This document shows positions 54,819 to 64,000 of a DNA stretch of 64,000 nucleotides, one piece after another. The DNA comes from Rahnella laticis (lineage in GTDB: Bacteria > Pseudomonadota > Gammaproteobacteria > Enterobacterales > Enterobacteriaceae): contig NZ_JADOBI010000009.1 of NCBI RefSeq assembly GCF_015644585.1, forward strand, positions 1,498 through 65,497, in the 5' to 3' direction. Numbering within the stretch: position 1 is the stretch's first letter; each line of letters starts with the position of its first letter. The notes under the pieces are model-generated. The model was not told the DNA's origin. It saw only the letters and a list, made by a program, of their open reading frames with translations, and ran no database searches. Position numbers and translations under genes: made by a program.

Positions 54819-55411
54819 AAATTTCGGTTTTTCATGCGCGGTGATCGCTTAGCTCAGGTCAAGACCTTGGGTTGCCACCCAAACTGGCCTAAAGAGGCGC
54901 CTATCGCCGCGCCTCTTTAGAATCTCCGGCTCTTTAACTGCGCGCTACCGCTGGGTCGATGGACATGTTCTGGAACATCGGCATGTGGCGCGAAATCTTG
55001 CCGCTACGCGGTGCCTTCCCTACGGGCTTCGAGCCTTGCGGTCTCGAACCCTCGGTCAGCAAAATTTCTGAGTGCGCCAGATTGCCTTTGTAAAAGATTA
55101 AAACCAGCTAGATTTTGAATTTAGAAAAGCCTCTGGCCGCTTTCAAAAAGCATGCTGAATTACATAGCCAGTGGCCGCTTTCAGAAAGCTTGCCGAGCGA
55201 AGCGTTTCGAGACCAATGGCTCGAAACCGAGTAAGGGAACCGCGCAGCGGCAAGTTTTCGCGGCAATAGCTGTGGCTCCTGAAACATAGCCAGCGAGCGA
55301 TAGCGCGCAGTTAGAAAGACGCGGAGATTCCAAAGAGGCCCCGTCCTGGGCCTCTTTGGTCGGTTTCGGCGCGAGCCGCTGAGCGATCACTGCACATGAA
55401 AAACCGAAATT
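54819..55411. repeat. Composite inverted-repeat element, copy 3 (between mtnD and mtnA)
   Basis: 593 bases bounded by a perfect 18-base inverted repeat, AAATTTCGGTTTTTCATG at 54819-54836 and its complement at 55394-55411. Two head-to-head arms each hold a perfect 12-bp hairpin: CTAAAGAGGCGC at 54889-54920 and CCAAAGAGGCCC at 55330-55359. The small TTGGGT/ACCCAA hairpin occurs at 54867-54882. The right arm contains GGGAACCGCGCAGCGGCAAG and TTTCGAGACCAATGGCTCG as in the other copies. There is no open frame of note and no transposase. Confidence 0.82.
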
Positions 55412-55535
55412 TCCGCAATACCGCCTTTAGCGCTACATGCTGTACATGAAAAACCGAAACTTCCGCAATACCGCCTTAGCGCTACATGCTGCACATGAAA
55501 AACCGAAACTTCCGCAATACCGCCTTTAATACCGC
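55391..55535 (+). repeat. Three tandem copies of a 49-50-base unit at the element edge
   Basis: The unit TGCACATGAAAAACCGAAA plus TTTCCGCAATACCGCC and AGCGCTACATGC recurs at 55391, 55441 and 55490. Each copy contains the terminal sequence of the composite element, so the right end of copy 3 is effectively triplicated outward toward mtnA. Confidence 0.8.
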
Positions 55536-55559
55536 CTGCGGTGCGGCAACCGCCAACCG

Positions 55560-56588
55560 CTACTTCAAGGAAGCCGCGAAGACCCCTTCGCGCACCTGCG
55601 CAGGCGTCACCCCCCCCACATCCAGTACCCATCCGCTGATGAGATCCGCCGGTGTCACATCAAACGCCGGGTTATAAACTTTTGCATCCTCCGGAGCCCA
55701 CTGTACGGAACCAAAACTGCCGGAAACGCCGGTGACTTCGCGGGCGTCGCGTTGTTCAATAGGGATGGCTGCGCCGTTCGGGCAATGCGGATCGTGCGTG
55801 GTGTGCGGCGCGGCGACGTAGAACGGGATGCCGTGGTATTTCGCCAGAACCGCCAGGCTGTAAGTGCCGATCTTGTTGGCGACGTCGCCGTTGGCGGCGA
55901 TGCGGTCAGCGCCGACCCAGATGGCGTCAACGCGTTTTTGTGCCATCAGGCTGGCGGCCATCGAGTCGCAAATCAGCTGATACGGAATGCCCAGTTCGCC
56001 CAGTTCCCACGCGGTGAGACGGCCACCCTGCAATAACGGGCGCGTTTCATCGACCCAAACCTGTTCGACATTCCCCTGTTCATGCGCGCGGCGGATCACG
56101 CCAATGGCCGTGCCGACGCCTGCTGTCGCCAGCCCGCCGGTATTGCAGTGGGTCAGCAAACGGCTGCCCGGCGTCACAAGCTTTGCGCCGTGCGCCGCAA
56201 TGCTTTCGCACAGCGCGCGGTCTTCATCCACCAGACGCAGTGCTTCAGCCGTCAGCGCGGTGACGAAATCGGGCTGCTGTAACGCGGTTTTCATGCGGTC
56301 GAGATTGTTCATCAGGTTCACCGCCGTCGGGCGTGAGGCGCGAAGAACGTCCAGCGAATGCGCCAGTTCATCCTGCTTCATACCCTGTTCAGCCAGCAAC
56401 GCCAGTAGCAGGCTGGCGGATAAACCAATCAGCGGCGCACCGCGCACACGCAGGGTACGGATGTGATCCACCAGATCGCTGACATCGCGACATTCGCGCC
56501 AGTCGGAACGTTGTGGCAGGGCCTGCTGATCGAGGATCCACAGTTGGTTTTCGCGGATACGTAAACTGGTGGTTGTGAGGCTTTGCAT
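55560..56588 (-). CDS. mtnA: S-methyl-5-thioribose-1-phosphate isomerase
   Basis: 342 residues of the eIF2B-like isomerase family. Family blocks: [26 protein letters not shown] with the catalytic Cys, and [18 protein letters not shown] with the catalytic Asp. It converts methylthioribose-1-phosphate to methylthioribulose-1-phosphate, the MtnB substrate. It is divergent from mtnK with a perfect MetJ box in between. Confidence 0.95.
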   Translation of the reverse strand: MQSLTTTSLRIRENQLWILDQQALPQRSDWRECRDVSDLVDHIRTLRVRGAPLIGLSASLLLALLAEQGMKQDELAHSLDVLRASRPTAVNLMNNLDRMKTALQQPDFVTALTAEALRLVDEDRALCESIAAHGAKLVTPGSRLLTHCNTGGLATAGVGTAIGVIRRAHEQGNVEQVWVDETRPLLQGGRLTAWELGELGIPYQLICDSMAASLMAQKRVDAIWVGADRIAANGDVANKIGTYSLAVLAKYHGIPFYVAAPHTTHDPHCPNGAAIPIEQRDAREVTGVSGSFGSVQWAPEDAKVYNPAFDVTPADLISGWVLDVGGVTPAQVREGVFAASLK

Positions 56589-56657
56589 TGTTGGTTAAAT
56601 CCTTGTTGCCCGGTTGCATCTGTTCACTTATTCTGCCAACATGTTTTATGGATGTAT

Positions 56658-56665
56658 AGACGTCT
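56658..56665. promoter_or_regulatory. Perfect MetJ box between mtnA and mtnK
   Basis: AGACGTCT, the exact MetJ consensus, lies in the 117-base divergent gap with the weaker box GGATGTAT (5 of 8) directly before it. It likely controls both genes. Confidence 0.7.
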
Positions 56666-56705
56666 AAACACTTTTAAGGCTAAAAGAAAATTTCGAGAGG
56701 TCAGG

Positions 56706-57905
56706 ATGTCGCGCTACTACACATTTACCGCCGAAGATGCTGTTGAATATGCCCGTAAATACGGTGGCGTAGCAGATCCGCAATCTCTGGTAACCGCCGA
56801 TGAAATCGGTGACGGAAACCTGAATCTGGTGTTTAAAATCCGCGATACCACGGGCAAAAGCCGAGTGATCGTGAAACAGGCTTTGCCGTACGTGCGCTGC
56901 GTCGGGGAATCCTGGCCACTGACGCTCGACCGCGCGCGCATCGAAGCGGAAACGCTGATTATTCACGGTCAGTATTGCCCGCAGCATACGGTGAAAGTGT
57001 TGCATCATGACGCCGAACTGGCGGTGATGGTGCAGGAAGATTTATCGGATCATCAGATCTGGCGCAGCGAGCTGGTGCAGGGGAAATACTTCCCGCAGGC
57101 CGCCAGCCAGCTGGGTGAATACCTGGCGCAGACGTTATTCCATACGTCCGATTTCTATCAGAACGCGCAGACCAAGAAAGCTGAAGTTTCGCGCTTTACC
57201 AACCCGGAACTTTGCCAGATCACCGAAGATCTGTTTTTCACCGATCCTTATGTCGATCACGAACGGAATAATTTTGACCCGGTATTGCAGCCGGAAGTCG
57301 ATGCGCTGCGTGCCGATAAACCGCTGCGTCTGGCGGTGGCGGCGCTCAAGCACCGTTTCCTGAGCAAGGCCGAAGCGTTGCTGCACGGCGATATCCACAG
57401 CGGTTCGATTTTTGTGGCCGAAGGCAAACTGAAAGCCATTGATGCCGAGTTCGGTTATTACGGCCCTGTCGGTTTTGATCCGGGCTCGGCTATCGGTAAT
57501 TTGTTGCTGAACTATTGCGGTTTGCCGGGGCTGGTGGGCGTGCGTGAAGCCGCTGACGGTCGCGAACAGCGCCTGAAAGATGTGCGCGAACTGTGGCTGA
57601 GCTTCTCCGAACGTTTCCTGCAACTGGCGCGTGAAAAATCACAGGATCCGACGCTGGCCGAGCCGGGCTACGCCGACGTTTTCTTGCAGGACGTCTGGCA
57701 CGACGCGGTCGGATATTGCGGCGCGGAATTAATCCGTCGCACCATCGGGCTGGCGCACGTGGCCGATCTTGATTCCATCAAAGACGCCGCAATGCGCGCT
57801 GACTGCCAGCGCCACGCGCTGAGTCTCGGAAAATGGCTGATCCTGACGGCACCGCAAATCAGTGATGTGGAATCCTTTATCGCGCGCATCCGCCAGTTCA
57901 GCTAA
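56706..57905 (+). CDS. mtnK: Methylthioribose kinase
   Basis: 399 residues, the usual length, of the aminoglycoside-phosphotransferase-like kinase fold. LNLVFKIRD and [11 protein letters not shown] bind [16 protein letters not shown] is the catalytic loop and [11 protein letters not shown] the metal Asp block. It phosphorylates methylthioribose to feed MtnA. ATG 56706 with GAGGTCAGG upstream is used; the long upstream extension to 56583 is not homologous and overlaps mtnA. Confidence 0.95.
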   Translation: MSRYYTFTAEDAVEYARKYGGVADPQSLVTADEIGDGNLNLVFKIRDTTGKSRVIVKQALPYVRCVGESWPLTLDRARIEAETLIIHGQYCPQHTVKVLHHDAELAVMVQEDLSDHQIWRSELVQGKYFPQAASQLGEYLAQTLFHTSDFYQNAQTKKAEVSRFTNPELCQITEDLFFTDPYVDHERNNFDPVLQPEVDALRADKPLRLAVAALKHRFLSKAEALLHGDIHSGSIFVAEGKLKAIDAEFGYYGPVGFDPGSAIGNLLLNYCGLPGLVGVREAADGREQRLKDVRELWLSFSERFLQLAREKSQDPTLAEPGYADVFLQDVWHDAVGYCGAELIRRTIGLAHVADLDSIKDAAMRADCQRHALSLGKWLILTAPQISDVESFIARIRQFS

Positions 57906-58000
57906 TTCTGTCGGTTTCTTGTATAATGCCCGCCTTCGAGGTGCGTAGGGGTAAACCCGGTGGCATTTCCTCGGTTTACTTTTAACAGGAATACAGAATT

Positions 58001-58471
58001 ATGATGCATAACCATGTCTTGCGCAGCGTGCGCTACATGCTGGATTTGAGCGAAGGTCAGTTGATTGAAATCCTCAAAACCACCGGCACGCCGGTCAGCC
58101 CTGAAGTGATGTCCCGTTATCTGAAAAAAGAAGACGAAGAAGGGTATATGGAAGTGCCGGACGAAGTCATGGCAAACTTCCTGAACGGGCTGATTGTGTT
58201 CAAACGTGGTAAAGACGATCGTTTCCCGGCACCAGAAGTGGAAAAACGTCTGACCAACAACATCATGCTGAAAAAGCTGCGTGTGGCGTTTGAGCTGAAA
58301 ACCGAAGACATGATTGCCGTGCTGACGGCCGCAGATTTCAAAGTCTCCGAAGGCGAACTAAGCGCATTCTTCCGTAAGGAAGGGCACAAAAACTATCGTC
58401 CGTGCGGCGATCAGGTTCTGCGGTATTTCCTGAAAGGGCTGACCGCGAAGATTCGTCCTAAGAAAAGCTAA
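58001..58471 (+). CDS. yehS: YehS-like DUF1456 protein
   Basis: 156 residues made of two copies of a roughly 70-residue helical DUF1456 repeat (LRSVRYMLDLSEGQLIEIL and LKKLRVAFELKTEDMIAVL). It matches E. coli YehS in length and pattern. Function unknown. Two consecutive ATG codons (58001, 58004) are possible starts. A TATAAT sits upstream at about 57922. A strong terminator follows. Confidence 0.88.
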   Translation: MMHNHVLRSVRYMLDLSEGQLIEILKTTGTPVSPEVMSRYLKKEDEEGYMEVPDEVMANFLNGLIVFKRGKDDRFPAPEVEKRLTNNIMLKKLRVAFELKTEDMIAVLTAADFKVSEGELSAFFRKEGHKNYRPCGDQVLRYFLKGLTAKIRPKKS

Positions 58472-58530
58472 GCTGTAAACATTCGACTGATAAATATATT
58501 GGGCGCAATGTATTTGAAATGAATAATAAG

Positions 58531-58563
58531 CGGGGTGCTGTGAATAACAGCACCCCGTTTTTT
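58531..58563 (+). terminator. Rho-independent terminator after yehS
   Basis: CGGGGTGCTGT and ACAGCACCCCG form an 11-bp stem followed by TTTTTT. The remaining gap to 58766 is AT-rich and probably holds the porin promoter; no clear operator was seen. Confidence 0.92.
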
Positions 58564-58766
58564 ATGTTTATTGGTTTTGTAAGGATGATATTTCGTTATT
58601 ACAGTTTTACTTCACGTTTCCCCGCTTTATTTTTGACAGTTTATTCGGCCAGAATCTATCTTCATTTCTCATTATGAAACCTCCGGGCACTATTTTAATA
58701 AAAACAAAACAACGTCGTTAATTGATATCGATGGTTTGATTTTGTATTGAAAAGGATATCGTAATT

Positions 58767-60170
58767 ATGAGAAAGATTAAGACGCTGGCATTATTAGTGG
58801 GGATCGCCGTGTCGGGTTCTGCGATGGCGGCAGGCTCTTCAGCCAGTCTGGAAGCCCGCATGGCGCAGCTTGAAGAGCGTCTTCAGCAGGCAGAGGCCCG
58901 CGCGGAATCGGCAGAAAAACAAATCCAGCAGCTGAAAAAACAGGATGTGAAGCGCGAGCAGGAAATTGCCAGCGTGAAAGAATTCACGCCGGTAGAAGTA
59001 AAAACAGACGGTATATCGAAGGACAAGTTATTAACGCTTAATGGTTTCGATAATCTGAAATTATACGGTGACGTAGAATTTAACGTCGACGGCGCAAGCC
59101 GCAGTGGGCAATTAATTTCGGCGAAAAATGGCGATGATAATAAATGGAATGGCGGCAATGAACGCTGGGATGTCAATGGCCGTTTGCTGATCGGGCTGGA
59201 TGGTTATCGCCGGAATGATAAAGGGCAATTTTCAGGGTTCTCCGTGCAACCGACCGCTGATTTAAACGGTTCAATGAATGTCGATGACGCCGCCTTCTTC
59301 TTCGGTAAAGAACAAAACTGGATGGCAAAAATCGGCCGCTTTGAAGCCTACGATATGTTCCCGCTGAATCAGGATACGTTTATCGAATATTCCGGGAATA
59401 CCGCTAACGATCTGTACGCCGACGGCTACGGCTATGTGTACATGATGAAAGAAGGGCGCGGACGCAGTGACAGCGGCGGTAACATTTTGCTGAACAAAAC
59501 GCTCGGCAACTGGTACTTCGAGCTCAATACGCTGATGGAAAACGGGACGTCGCTGTTTGCCGATCAGAACTACCACGGCAACAAGCTGCAACAGGATAAA
59601 AACGTCGCGTATCTGCGGCCGGTTATTGCCTGGAAAGGTGAGGCGTTCTCCGTTGCGGCGGCGATGGAAACCAACATCGTCAACAACGCTTACGGCTACA
59701 AGAACGATCAGGGCGAAATCATTGATCAGTCCAAACGTAACGGTTACGGCATGACTATGACCTGGAACGGGCAGAAAGCGGATCCGGAAAACGGCATCGT
59801 GGCGAACCTGAGTACGGCGTACATGGACGCCTCAGACGAGAAAGATTTCACGGTCGGCACCAATGCCCTGTGGAAAAACTTCGAGCTGGGTTACATCTAC
59901 GCGCATAACCGTATCGAAGAGTTTAATGCCAACGGTTTACGGCCAATGAATAACGAAAATGCCGGTGATGACTGGTTCAGCGAACCGGGCAGCTACGATA
60001 TTCATACGATCCACGCCAGTTATCTCATCCCGAACGTGATGGACATGAAGAACTTCAATATCTATCTGGGCGCGTATGTGTCGATGCTGGAAGCGGATAA
60101 ACATTACAGCAATGATAATGACAGCGATCAGCGGTATGGCGGCCGTGTAAGATTCAAGTATTACTTCTGA
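58767..60170 (+). CDS. LamB/ScrY-family carbohydrate porin
   Basis: 467 residues. A Sec signal peptide ends at SAMA-AG; residues about 28-72 form a coiled coil (LEARMAQLEERLQQAEARAE) as in the sucrose porin ScrY; the rest is the 18-strand LamB-type barrel ending in the outer-membrane Phe of VRFKYYF. It would pass sugars across the outer membrane. No sugar-uptake or hydrolase genes adjoin it, so its substrate cannot be deduced. It is longer than LamB because of the coil and shorter than ScrY. Confidence 0.85.
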   Translation: MRKIKTLALLVGIAVSGSAMAAGSSASLEARMAQLEERLQQAEARAESAEKQIQQLKKQDVKREQEIASVKEFTPVEVKTDGISKDKLLTLNGFDNLKLYGDVEFNVDGASRSGQLISAKNGDDNKWNGGNERWDVNGRLLIGLDGYRRNDKGQFSGFSVQPTADLNGSMNVDDAAFFFGKEQNWMAKIGRFEAYDMFPLNQDTFIEYSGNTANDLYADGYGYVYMMKEGRGRSDSGGNILLNKTLGNWYFELNTLMENGTSLFADQNYHGNKLQQDKNVAYLRPVIAWKGEAFSVAAAMETNIVNNAYGYKNDQGEIIDQSKRNGYGMTMTWNGQKADPENGIVANLSTAYMDASDEKDFTVGTNALWKNFELGYIYAHNRIEEFNANGLRPMNNENAGDDWFSEPGSYDIHTIHASYLIPNVMDMKNFNIYLGAYVSMLEADKHYSNDNDSDQRYGGRVRFKYYF

Positions 60171-60190
60171 TTACCCGTCATCCGGAAAAG

Positions 60191-60226
60191 AAAAAGCCTG
60201 AGTGCGTAAACACTCAGGCTTTTTTT
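60191..60226. terminator. Bidirectional terminator between the porin gene and fadE
   Basis: AAAAAGCCTGAGTG and CACTCAGGCTTTTT pair perfectly around a 6-base loop, with A and T runs on either side, between convergent genes. Confidence 0.93.
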
Positions 60227-60244
60227 AACCGTGAATTTTAAGGA

Positions 60245-62713
60245 TTAAGCGGCTTCGGTATGGCGCGGTTTGGCGTCATCCTTTTTTGCGCTTTCTTCCT
60301 CCACGTCCTGCTTTTTCGCGGCCAGTTCGTGTGGCTCAAAATCATCGACGTTAATAGAACGCAGACGGCTTTCTTCCGCACGGCTGAGAATGCGCGCATC
60401 GTCGGCGCTCAGGTGACCGGCATCCAGACCTTTTTGCGCCAGAATATCCAGACGGGTGAACGGCAGTTTTTTACCCATCGCGTCGCACAGACGTTTATGC
60501 ACCGGCTCGGCGGCCAGAATATCCAGTAACGCTTCTTCCAGCAGCCCGACCGGGTTGTGTTCGCTTGGCGTCAGATACTGACCGCGACCAATGCGGCTGC
60601 GGGTCGCAGAAGGCACCTGAAGAATACGCGCCAGTTCATGATCAAGACGATCCGACGGTGCCGCGTGTGAACGGCCCAGCGGGAAAATCACCAGGCGCAT
60701 CACGCCCGCCACAAACGCATTCGGGAAATTACGCAGCAGGTCGTCGATAGCCACTTCGGCCTGATGCAGACAATCCTGCACGCCCCAGTGAACCAGCGGT
60801 AAATCAGCCTCGTTGCAACCTTCTTCATCAAAGCGTTTCAGGGTTGCCGTCGCCAGATACATCTGGCTAAGGATATCGCCGAGACGGGCGGAAATACGTT
60901 CGCGACGTTTCAGGCTGCCGCCCAGCACGCCCATAGACACGTCAGCCAGCAGCGCGAGGTTAGCGCTCAGACGGTTAATGTGCTGGTAATAACGCGCGGT
61001 TTTATCATTAACCGGCGTATCGCTGGTGCGGCCGTTGGTCAGACCGAGCCAGAAGCTGCGCACTTTGTTGCTGCCGACGTGGCCAATATGCCCGAACAGC
61101 GCACGGTCAAAATCGTCCAGATCGTTTTTCTCAGCTGCCGCCATTTCACGCAGAACGTAAGGATGGCAACGGATAGCGCCCTGACCGAAGATGATCATGC
61201 TGCGGGTGAGAATGTTGGCACCTTCCACGGTGATGGCAATCGGCGCGCCCTGATAGGTACGGGCCACGAAGTTGCTTTTACCGAGCATGATGCCTTTACC
61301 GCCGGTGATATCCATCGCGTCCATGACAGCGCGCTGACCACGGTGGGTACAGTGATATTTCACAATCGCCGACAGCACAGCCGGTTTTTCACCGAGCATA
61401 ATGCCGTTGGTGATGAGTGTTGCAGCGGCGTCCATCACATAAGCGTTACCGGCAATACGCGCCAGCGGTTCTTCGATACCTTCCATCTTACCGATAGGCA
61501 GTTTGAACTGACGGCGAATGTACGCGTAAGCGCCGGTCGCCATCGCCAGTGATTTCAGGCTGCCGGTGGAGTTAGACGGCAGGGTAATGCCGCGGCCCAC
61601 GGACAGACATTCCACCAGCATACGCCAGCCCTGACCGGCCATTTTCGGGCCACCGATGATGTAATCGATTGGAACGAAAATATCATTACCGCGCGTCGGG
61701 CCGTTCTGGAAAGGCACGTTCAGCGGGAAGTGGCGGTGGCCGATTTCCACACCTTTAGTGTCCGTTGGGATCAGCGCACAGGTAATACCCAGATCCGTTT
61801 CACTGCCGAGCAGATGATCCGGGTCTTTCAGTTTAAACGCCAGACCGAGCACGGTGGCGATTGGCGCGAGCGTGATGTAACGCTTATTCCAGGTCAGGCG
61901 CATGCCGAGCACTTCTTTGCCCTGCCACTGACCTTTACAGACGATACCGAAATCAGGGATCGCCCCGGCATCAGACCCGGCTTCCGGGCTGGTCAGTGCG
62001 AAACATGGGATTTCCAGACCTTCAGCCAGACGCGGCAGATAATGGTCTTTCTGTTCTTCGGTGCCGTAATGTTGCAGCAATTCGCCCGGGCCAAGGGAGT
62101 TCGGCACGCCGACGGTGATGGCCAGAATGCCGGACACCCCCGCCAGTTTCTGTAACACGCGGGCCTGAGCGTAAGCGGAGAATTCCAGACCGCCGTACTC
62201 TTTCTTAATGATCATCGCGAAGAAGCGGTGTTCTTTCAGATACGCCCACAGCTCCGGCGGCAAATCAGCCAGTTCGTGCGTGATCTCAAAGTCGTTCGCC
62301 ATGCGGCAGGCTTCTTCAACCGGGCCGTCGATAAAGCGCTGCTCTTCTTCGGTCAGGTGTTGTTCAGGATAATCCTGCAATTTTTTCCAGTCCGGCTTAC
62401 CGCCGAACAGATCGCCTTCCCACCAGGTGGTACCGGCTTCAATCGCTTCCTTTTCCGTGCGTGACATTGCAGGCATCACTTTACGGAAGGTGCGAAGTGC
62501 AGGTGCAGAGAACAATGCGCGGCGCAGTGCGGGCACATTGAACGGCAGCAGGATAATCGCCAGCGGCAGTAACAGCCACAGCGTCCACAGATGAATGGCA
62601 CCCATGGCAGCGGTAAATGCCAGTAAAATCAGGCTGCTAAAGGCAAGATTGACCTTGTGGTAAAACAACGCACCAAGGATCACGACAAATGCAACAATGC
62701 TAAGAACCATCAT
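60245..62713 (-). CDS. fadE: Acyl-CoA dehydrogenase FadE
   Basis: 822 residues, similar in length to E. coli FadE. Two N-terminal membrane segments (about 1-60) are followed by the flavin-dependent acyl-CoA dehydrogenase domain ([29 protein letters not shown]) and a C-terminal FadE-type extension ending in a charged Lys/Glu-rich tail. It catalyses the first step of fatty-acid beta-oxidation. Start ATG 62713 with AGGAG is chosen; upstream start 62761 overlaps the FadR box. Confidence 0.96.
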   Translation of the reverse strand: MMVLSIVAFVVILGALFYHKVNLAFSSLILLAFTAAMGAIHLWTLWLLLPLAIILLPFNVPALRRALFSAPALRTFRKVMPAMSRTEKEAIEAGTTWWEGDLFGGKPDWKKLQDYPEQHLTEEEQRFIDGPVEEACRMANDFEITHELADLPPELWAYLKEHRFFAMIIKKEYGGLEFSAYAQARVLQKLAGVSGILAITVGVPNSLGPGELLQHYGTEEQKDHYLPRLAEGLEIPCFALTSPEAGSDAGAIPDFGIVCKGQWQGKEVLGMRLTWNKRYITLAPIATVLGLAFKLKDPDHLLGSETDLGITCALIPTDTKGVEIGHRHFPLNVPFQNGPTRGNDIFVPIDYIIGGPKMAGQGWRMLVECLSVGRGITLPSNSTGSLKSLAMATGAYAYIRRQFKLPIGKMEGIEEPLARIAGNAYVMDAAATLITNGIMLGEKPAVLSAIVKYHCTHRGQRAVMDAMDITGGKGIMLGKSNFVARTYQGAPIAITVEGANILTRSMIIFGQGAIRCHPYVLREMAAAEKNDLDDFDRALFGHIGHVGSNKVRSFWLGLTNGRTSDTPVNDKTARYYQHINRLSANLALLADVSMGVLGGSLKRRERISARLGDILSQMYLATATLKRFDEEGCNEADLPLVHWGVQDCLHQAEVAIDDLLRNFPNAFVAGVMRLVIFPLGRSHAAPSDRLDHELARILQVPSATRSRIGRGQYLTPSEHNPVGLLEEALLDILAAEPVHKRLCDAMGKKLPFTRLDILAQKGLDAGHLSADDARILSRAEESRLRSINVDDFEPHELAAKKQDVEEESAKKDDAKPRHTEAA

Positions 62714-62732
62714 AGTAAAGCTCCTGAGTAGT

Positions 62733-62749
62733 AGGAGGTCTGACCTGTT
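62733..62749. promoter_or_regulatory. FadR operator upstream of fadE
   Basis: AGGAGGTCTGACCTGTT contains the palindromic core GGTCTGACC plus TGTT and matches the FadR pattern (A)ACTGGTC-N-GACCTGTT at most positions. It lies 20 bases before the fadE ATG, where FadR represses fad genes. Confidence 0.75.
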
Positions 62750-62981
62750 GTAGGGATACAATGGTTTTAGTTCATGCTCATTTCTTTATCAATGTGTTTA
62801 CATACTAATTACAACACAGCTCACAAACCGGCCGCACGAAGCGTCAAAAACGGAAACTATAAGAATCATTACCGCTTCTTGGCTTCTCGCTGTTTCGGCT
62901 TTCCGTTAAACTGCTCAGCGGAAAGTTTTATTGCTATCGGCCAGCCACAGCTGGCTGCAAATGGACATAAAAGAGGCTGCT

Positions 62982-63563
62982 ATGTACCAGGATATTATCC
63001 GTACTGAACTGAACGAAGCTGCTGCTACGCTGAATAAATTCATCAGCGATCCGGCAAATATTGAGTCTATTCAACGTGCAGCAGTGCTGCTGGCCGATTC
63101 ATTCAAGGCGGGCGGGAAAGTGATTTCCTGCGGTAACGGCGGTTCACACTGTGACGCCATGCATTTCGCAGAAGAACTGACCGGCCGCTACCGTGAAAAC
63201 CGCCCGGGCTACCCGGCGATTGCGATTTCCGACGTCAGCCACATCTCCTGCGTGGGTAACGATTTCGGTTACGAATATATTTTCTCCCGCTATCTGGAAG
63301 CCGTGGGTCAGAAAGGTGATGTGCTGCTGGGCATCTCCACTTCCGGCAATTCCGGTAACGTGATCAAAGCGATTGAAGCCGCACGCGCCAAAGGCATGAA
63401 AGTCATTACCCTGACCGGTAAAGACGGCGGCAAAATGGACGGTTCTGCCGACGTGGAAATTCGCGTGCCACACTTTGGCTTCGCTGACCGCGTGCAGGAA
63501 ATCCACATTAAAGTGATCCACATTTTGATTCTGTTAATCGAAAAAGAGATGGCGAAGGCGTAA
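62982..63563 (+). CDS. gmhA: Sedoheptulose 7-phosphate isomerase
   Basis: 193 residues of the SIS fold; [22 protein letters not shown] and [11 protein letters not shown] are the phosphosugar-binding blocks. It makes D-glycero-D-manno-heptose 7-phosphate for lipopolysaccharide core. ATG 62982 after AAGAGG gives the family length; the upstream start at 62931 adds 17 non-homologous residues. A hairpin CAGCCA/TGGCTG lies in the leader. fadE-gmhA-yafJ order equals E. coli. Confidence 0.96.
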   Translation: MYQDIIRTELNEAAATLNKFISDPANIESIQRAAVLLADSFKAGGKVISCGNGGSHCDAMHFAEELTGRYRENRPGYPAIAISDVSHISCVGNDFGYEYIFSRYLEAVGQKGDVLLGISTSGNSGNVIKAIEAARAKGMKVITLTGKDGGKMDGSADVEIRVPHFGFADRVQEIHIKVIHILILLIEKEMAKA

Positions 63564-63589
63564 TGCCTTTGCCGTAAAGGAGGCGGGAG

Positions 63590-64000
63590 ATGTGCGAATT
63601 GCTCGGGATGAGCGCTAACGTTCCAACTGATATTTGCTTCAGTTTCAGTGGATTAGTGCAGCGCGGTGGCGGGACAGGCCCGCATAAAGACGGCTGGGGC
63701 ATTACCTTCTACGAGGGGAATGGCTGTCGTACTTTTAAAGATCCGATGCCGAGTTTTAATTCGCCTATCGCCCGCCTTGTTCAGGAATATCCGATCAAAT
63801 CCTGCGCGGTGATTTCCCATATTCGTCAGGCAAACCGTGGCGAAGTGGCGCTGGAGAATACCCATCCGTTTACCCGCGAACTGTGGGGCCATAACTGGAC
63901 TTACGCGCACAACGGCCAGCTTCGCGGTTACCGCCAGCTGGATACCGGCACGTTGCGTCCGGTCGGGCAAACCGACAGTGAATACGCATTTTGCTGGTTG
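63590..64000 (+). CDS. yafJ: Class II glutamine amidotransferase YafJ, 5' part (runs off window)
   Basis: 137 codons are present, open to the window edge. [14 protein letters not shown] starts the protein; Cys2, exposed after Met removal, is the Ntn nucleophile of class II amidotransferases, and HIRQANRG and ENTHPF are further family blocks. AAAGGAGGCGGGAG is an unusually strong ribosome-binding site. It lies 26 bases after gmhA. The full protein in E. coli is about 255 residues. Confidence 0.93.
   Translation, partial: MCELLGMSANVPTDICFSFSGLVQRGGGTGPHKDGWGITFYEGNGCRTFKDPMPSFNSPIARLVQEYPIKSCAVISHIRQANRGEVALENTHPFTRELWGHNWTYAHNGQLRGYRQLDTGTLRPVGQTDSEYAFCWL

Noticed and set aside
55391-55535. 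Possible CRISPR-like array
   Set aside because: The units are directly adjacent tandem copies without unique spacers, and there are no cas genes in the window.
55387-55632. Minus-strand open frame of 81 codons with repeated FGFSC-like segments
   Set aside because: The internal repetition comes from the 49-50-base tandem DNA repeat; it also overlaps the end of mtnA.

Overview
The window is chromosomal DNA of a member of the order Enterobacterales, probably from the Rahnella/Ewingella/Serratia side of the order (inference). The backbone follows the Escherichia coli order rrnH - tRNA-Asp - dkgB - yafC - yafD - mltD - gloB - yafS - rnhA - dnaQ - tRNA-Asp - yafV - fadE - gmhA(lpcA) - yafJ, and the proteins read like close homologues of the E. 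coli ones. Several accessory blocks have been placed between these conserved genes.

Layout. 1-2960: 3' part of a 23S rRNA, 5S rRNA and tRNA-Asp(GTC). 3402-17687: a tightly packed, co-directional 17-gene aryl polyene (APE) pigment cluster, gene order apeC to apeR plus a 4'-phosphopantetheinyl transferase. 17799-26058: dkgB, yafC, an MFS exporter, yafD, mltD, gloB, yafS, rnhA. 26330-28303: a putrescine-from-agmatine pair (aguB, aguA) lying between rnhA and dnaQ. 28456-29409: dnaQ and a second, identical tRNA-Asp. 29492-47486: a purine-ureide (allantoin/allantoate/oxamate) nitrogen-scavenging region of hpx type: permease, GntR regulator, allantoin racemase, allantoinase, the hpxWXYZ amidohydrolase operon, an RpiR-family regulator, and a long operon with an amino-acid-type ABC transporter followed by hpxJ, hpxK, hpxQ and hpxT. 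It ends with a convergent gene for a CTP-synthase-like protein that has lost its glutaminase catalytic residues. 47698-49776: a DUF1993 protein and an unusual Cys-rich deaminase-fold protein. 49866-57905: a nearly complete methionine salvage set (yafV/mtnU, mtnE, mtnBCD, mtnA, mtnK). 58001-64000: yehS, a LamB/ScrY-like porin, fadE, gmhA and the start of yafJ.

Regulation visible in the DNA. The hpx region carries several -24/-12 (sigma-54) promoter candidates, one matching consensus at both elements in front of the ABC-hpxJKQT operon with an NtrC-like site upstream. Another strong one lies in front of the orphan CTP-synthase-like gene. The hpxP/hpxS intergenic region holds three GTATAC-centred operators, one inside an 18-bp perfect palindrome, and a fourth TTGTATACAA spans the start of hpxA. 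MetJ boxes precede mtnB and sit between mtnA and mtnK, and a FadR box precedes fadE.

The most unusual features are (i) a family of composite intergenic repeats with terminal inverted repeats and 12-13-bp hairpins whose stems differ between copies yet remain fully paired, always lying between convergent genes; (ii) the catalytically degenerate CTP-synthase-like protein under an apparent sigma-54 promoter; and (iii) the Cys-rich deaminase-like protein with a long unassigned C-terminal half. All calls come from reading the sequence; no database search was run.
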